Shown here in pieces: positions 60,353 to 64,000 of a stretch of 64,000 nucleotides of DNA. Within the stretch, counting starts at the first letter, position 1. Each line of letters starts with the position of its first letter. The stretch comes from Scenedesmus sp. ARA3. Its lineage: Eukaryota > Chlorophyta > Chlorophyceae > Sphaeropleales > Scenedesmaceae. Where the stretch lies: contig RWJK01001434.1 in assembly GCA_004335835.1 (NCBI GenBank), positions 1-64,000 of the forward strand, in the 5' to 3' direction. A model generated the notes under the pieces. The model was not told the origin of the DNA. It worked only from the letters and a program-made list of their open reading frames with translations, and did not search any database. Made by a program: the position numbers and the translations under genes.

Positions 60353-63300
60353 TCTAGCTCTGTGTCGCGTGCTAGCTCAACCGCTGCTGGACTTACAGCA
60401 GCGACGGCAGCATGGCGATGTGTGGTGCTCCTTTAAGTGCACAGCAGCAGGGCGCCATGCTGTGCTTTTAGTGCCGGTTGTTGCAACACACTTGAAAGTG
60501 GAAGGTGAAACAGTGTGATGGCTATGGCAAGTTCACAGCTGCATACATGTGTTGGTCTGCATTGCACCCGCTGCGTACACCCTGGCTGTTGCCGCAGCAG
60601 CAGATACAGGTGCAGGCTTGGTGATTCCAGCAGCTGCACCTTCCAACCATGTATTTGACAAGCTCTACACATTTGTTACATTGTTGGCTGTGCATTTTGC
60701 GCTGCAGCGGCTCTTGCGGGAGGCAGCAGCGGCCGCCCTTTTGAGGTGGTGCAGGAGATGGGCCACCAGCTGGCCAACATGGCCATGCTGTACGTGCTGA
60801 TCGGCCTGCTCAACAAGCGCGCCAGGACGGCAGGCAACAACGCAGCGCGGCAGGTGCGGGGACAAGCTCGGGGCAGCAGGGGCGCTGTGCGCGAAAGACG
60901 CGGCAGCAGAGCTGGCGGCAGCAGCAGTGGCAGCAGCAGAGGCAGGTAGCTGGCGGCAGGTGGCGGTGAATGGGCTGCTGGGTGACTGCAGTTGCTGGGG
61001 ACGTGCTGAGCTCTCTGCATTATTAAAGTGCAAGTGCAGGGATGTTGGCGGCAACAGCGTGCAGCAGATGCAGTGCTATGTCCATCTGCATGGGCCTGGC
61101 CATTGAAGATTGTTGTGCTCTGCTGCCGCCGCCGCTGCTGCTGCTCTTCCTGCTGCTGCTGTGCTGCAGGAGGAGGTGTTGCTGTCCATCTGCATGGGCC
61201 TGGCCATCTGCAACCTGCTGGCCAGCCTGCGCACAGACAACGCGCAGGACTACGTGTACGTCTCGTTCTTCCTCATCTGTGAGTGGACGCTGACGCCAGC
61301 TGTGCAGCTCGCTGGGGCAGTAGCAGCAGCAGCCGCAGCAGGGGCAGCAGAGACATTCAATTGCAGCAAAGGCAGCACGAGCAGCAAAGGCAGCAGCATC
61401 AATCGCAGCAGCAACAGCAGCAGTGGCCCCTTATATGCAAAATCTGCTGTAGGCGCCAGCACCCTGTTCAAGATCTGCTGTGGGTTTGAGAAACGGCAGC
61501 ATTCATTCATACTATAACCTGTTTCGTGATTCTGCAGCGCCGCAGGCACCAGCACCTTCCTCAACATCCGCTGGTGGGTGGGCACGGGGCTGCTGGCCAC
61601 TGGGTTGCATACACACCACAACACAGTTTTAAATCCACTAACCTTAAACACATATCATACTTACAAACCTGCCGCAGGCACCAGCACCTTCCTCAAGATC
61701 CGCTGGTGGGTGGGCACGGGGCTGCTGGCCACGCCCATGGTGGCGGTGCAGTGCTGGTACGCGAGCCCGGCGCCCTCAGCGCTGCTGCCGCCTGATGCGC
61801 TGGTGCACATTTTTGTGGCGTGGGCGGTGGGCGGGCTCATGGCATACCTGTCAGACTGGTACCGCAGGTGGGCCTTGTGTAGGGAGGAAAACACTCGTGT
61901 GTTTGGTTTTGACGGAGATGTGGTGTGCTTGGTGGTTTGTGTGATGCTTGGATGCATCGTGCCTGGTATGTGTTGCGTGCGTGCTCTTGGGGTTGCTGTT
62001 GCTGCAGTGCCATGCAGTGAGTGGTGGGCTCATGGCGTATCTAGTTGGACTGGTACCCCCTCTAGCACATCTCATCTCACGTGCGCGCATATCCTCCACT
62101 CCGCGCCCGCAGGCAGATGTATGCGAATGCGCGCCTGTGTCTGGCTATGTCACTCTGTTTCCTGTGTGTGACAGCATACCCCTAGTGTCCTCGAATCTTA
62201 CGCCTTCTTTCAACGCGCACACATCCTTCGCCCCGCGCCCGCAGGCAGATGTATGCGAATGCGCGCCTGGCGTGTGCCGCTCACGAGAAGGAGATGATGG
62301 AGGCGACAGCACGCATCCAGGTGAGCCGCATGAGCGGCAACCAAACTTCAACTGAACCTTCCTTTCTGAACTGTTCATATGCCGAAATCCACCCAGCCAA
62401 GCAATGAAAGCGCTTGGAAATGCACTGATGAAGGGCAAGATCAGCGCGATTCAGTTGCCTGACAACGATCGGCACGCCAGCCAGCACAGCAGTAAGCAGT
62501 AAGCGTTGAGATGTGCAGCGCCGCAGCAGGCGCCAGTCCATCACGCTCACCAACATACTTCTGTTTGCAAATGTTTCTGGTTGCACACTGCAGGCGCAGC
62601 GGGAGCTGGCGGCAGCGCAGGCGCAGGCGGCGCAGCGCGCGCTGACCGTGGCACGGGAGAAGGCGGCGCACGAGGTGCGGCTGGGCGGTGTTAATCACAG
62701 GCCGGTTCACGGCTGGCTAAAGGCGTTACGGGTTGTATCAAGCGTTGTCAGGGGTTGTCTCAGGCTTCAGGGGTTGTCTTAGGTGTGTTTGTGCAGCTGG
62801 CGCGCTTGCCGCAAGGCACAGACGTTGCCGGGCGCCCGTGCAGTCCATGGCCAGTGGCCTGTGCAGCTCTGTCTGGCCGGGACTGTGCCCAAATGCAGAC
62901 CTGAGGCGGTGCGTCATTCATCACCTGGGTGTTGCTGCGCCTGCAGGCCAAGAGCGAGTTCATGAGCCTGTTGTGCCGCTGACACTCTACCAAGCGCTGA
63001 CATTCTGCTGCTTCTTGCCTCGCTGCGCTTCTGCTGCGTGTGCCTGCAGGCCAAGAGTGAGTTCATGAGCCTGATGTGCCACGAGGTGCGCACCCCGCTC
63101 AACGGCTGCCTGGCCAGCGCTGAGATGCTGCTGGAGACACCCCTCAAGGTGCGGTGTCAAGGCGTGCGTGCATGGGTTCACCCTGTTGTGGCTCATATCA
63201 TCTCATCTAAGCTGGTGCTAGGACCCACATGCAATCTTCCTTTTTCACATGCTTGCTTGTGTATCTGCTGTCATTGCTTGCCGCTGCCATTACAAAATTT

Positions 63301-64000
63301 GCCGATCAGTTGCTAGGGTGTTGTTGTTTGCTTGGTTAGCTAGGGTTGAAGTATGTTTGAAATGGTGGCAGGACAGCCAACCACAGCACAATAAAGGAAG
63401 CTTTGTAGTCAGCTTACACCTGACCTGGTTATGCTGTGCTGCTGCGCTGTGCTGCTGCCTCTGTCGTCTGCTGCCGCAGGAGGAGCAGCGTGAGCTGGCC
63501 AACACCATCCGCGTGTCAGGCTCCATCCTGCTGTCAACAGTCAGCAACTTCCTGGACTTCTTCAAGTGAGGCTGACGCAGCTACGGTTGTAACATGTTAT
63601 GAAACGTCATATCATATGTCAGTTGTGTAGCAGCAGCATGCTTGGTAGTTTGGGCTGGCGCATTACCAAGACACCACACTCATGTATGCCTGCTCAAGCT
63701 AAGAATGGCGGCTGTACCTGGCTTGCGTGGCGCATAGGCAACACAGATCTGCATGCAACCTCCTTACCCTGCATTTTAACTTCGGACGCGCTTGTTGTGC
63801 CCGCTCTGCCTGCAGGCTGGAGGCGGGCAAGCGGCTGGACATTGTGCGCAGCGAGGTGGTGCCGGCGCACCTGGTGGGCGACGTGCACTGCATCATTGAG
63901 GCCATGATCGGCAAGGGTGGGCCTGTGGCACTGCAGCCCCCACAGCTGGCGGGTGTGCCTGAGGTGAGGGGGCCTACAGTGGTGTTGCTGCTGCTGCTGC
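59659..64000 (+). CDS. membrane-bound sensor histidine kinase, N-terminal part (continues beyond the window)
   Basis: Ten exons: 59659-59727, 60132-60237, 60723-60853, 61170-61278, 61678-61867, 62245-62320, 62594-62674, 63050-63148, 63480-63565, 63816-63963; 365 residues so far, phases consistent. Exons 2-5 code a membrane sensor region of about five or six helices (VLMWVFAFDVFCFMFRFIAK, MAMLYVLIGLL, LLSICMGLAICNLLASL, YVYVSFFLIC, WWVGTGLLATPMVAVQCWYA, LVHIFVAWAVGGLMAYLSDW). Exons 6-7 code a charged helical linker (ARIQAQRELAAAQAQAAQRA). Exon 8 is the HisKA H-box: SEFMSLMCHEVRTPLNG, phosphoacceptor near residue 265, and exon 9 the second dimerisation helix (SGSILLSTVSNFLDFFK). The HATPase domain and any receiver lie past the edge. 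Such kinases phosphorylate a receiver aspartate; the signal here is unknown. The first exon (MELEMNPFSLAFRSPQVEGE) and the acceptor of exon 3 are the least certain. Four of the introns carry a partial copy of the following exon. Confidence 0.85.
60298..60353 (+). repeat. (CAG)n run in intron 2 of the histidine kinase
   Basis: About 16 CAG units with an ACC interruption at the start, on the sense strand of the intron rather than at its 3' end. It is the exception to the pattern of CTG on the sense strand of introns. Confidence 0.9.
61073..61103 (+). repeat. partial copy of histidine kinase exon 4
   Basis: TGTCCATCTGCATGGGCCTG followed by GCCAT at 61079 repeats 61182 onward inside exon 4. The copy lies about 100 bp upstream of the exon, with GCTAT in place of GTTGC before it. 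Confidence 0.85.
61539..61600 (+). repeat. copy of the acceptor and first ~55 bases of histidine kinase exon 5
   Basis: GCCGCAGGCACCAGCACCTT through CTGCTGGCCAC at 61539-61600 matches 61671-61732 with one base change (AACATC for AAGATC). The acceptor CCGCAG is intact; the copy then diverges to TGGGTTGCATAC instead of continuing the exon. Confidence 0.95.
62013..62056 (+). repeat. diverged copy of the 3' end of histidine kinase exon 5
   Basis: TGGTGGGCTCATGGCGTATC, then GACTGGTACC, resembles GGCGGGCTCATGGCATACCT and GACTGGTACC at the end of exon 5. A TAG lies in the matching frame, so it is not coding. Confidence 0.65.
62101..62137 (+). repeat. copy of the acceptor and start of histidine kinase exon 6
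   Basis: CCGCGCCCGCAGGCAGATGT followed by ATGCGAATGCGCGCCTG is identical to 62233-62269. The acceptor is intact, and the copy then continues TGTCTGGCTATG, ending the similarity. Confidence 0.95.
62939..62979 (+). repeat. copy of the acceptor and start of histidine kinase exon 8
   Basis: GCCTGCAGGCCAAGAGCGAG followed by TTCATGAGCCTGTTGTGCC at 62940 matches 63042 onward (AGTGAG, CTGATGTGCC). It stops just before the H-box histidine: the copy reads TGCCGCTGA where the exon reads TGCCACGAG. Confidence 0.95.

Overview
The window is nuclear DNA from a green alga. Genes are split by many short to medium introns with GTGAG/GTGCG donors and (C)TGCAG acceptors, coding third positions are rich in G and C, and CAG/CTG trinucleotide runs are everywhere. 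A chlorophyte of the Sphaeropleales (Scenedesmaceae-like) is my best guess, made from repeat style and moderate GC rather than from any marker. All exon models were built by hand from splice consensus, reading phase and remembered family sequences; no search or alignment tool was used.

Layout, left to right: a Q/A-rich MYND-finger protein (+, 1605-5010); TMEM147, a nine-exon gene (-, 8456-6262) head-to-head with proteasome subunit alpha-5 (+, 8855-11720); EMC6 (-, 14085-12863) head-to-head with IMP dehydrogenase (+, 14671-18612); a small four-Cys protein (-, 20976-19618); a low-complexity protein of unknown function (-, 24714-21858) divergent from the TFIIH helicase XPD (+, 25264-31957); a choline-transporter-like (SLC44) protein (+, 32648-37629); a small inverted-repeat element at 37901-38216; a MutS homologue closest to plant MSH7 (+, 39103-46871); a repeat-rich gap with a tRNA-like sequence, a ~300-bp tandem array, a LINE 3' end, an N gap and a pentamer minisatellite (46872-50120); a membrane protein carrying a P-loop (-, ~52994-50121); a poorly resolved membrane-protein gene (-, ~54521-53738); tafazzin (+, 55435-59015); and the first ten exons of a membrane-bound sensor histidine kinase that runs off the right edge (+, 59659 to end).

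Most genes are housekeeping and are not one pathway, though two groups stand out: TMEM147 and EMC6, both ER membrane-protein biogenesis factors, lie within 8 kb; XPD and MSH7, both DNA repair factors, lie within 22 kb.

The most unusual signal is structural. Introns of at least four genes (PSMA5, XPD, tafazzin, histidine kinase) carry partial copies of the neighbouring exon, and the copied segment nearly always spans an exon-intron junction, so decoy splice sites with exon flanks are arrayed in tandem; XPD has five such copies before exon 8. A second signal is that sense-strand (CTG)n tracts sit just upstream of many 3' splice sites, while sense-strand (CAG)n lies in exons.
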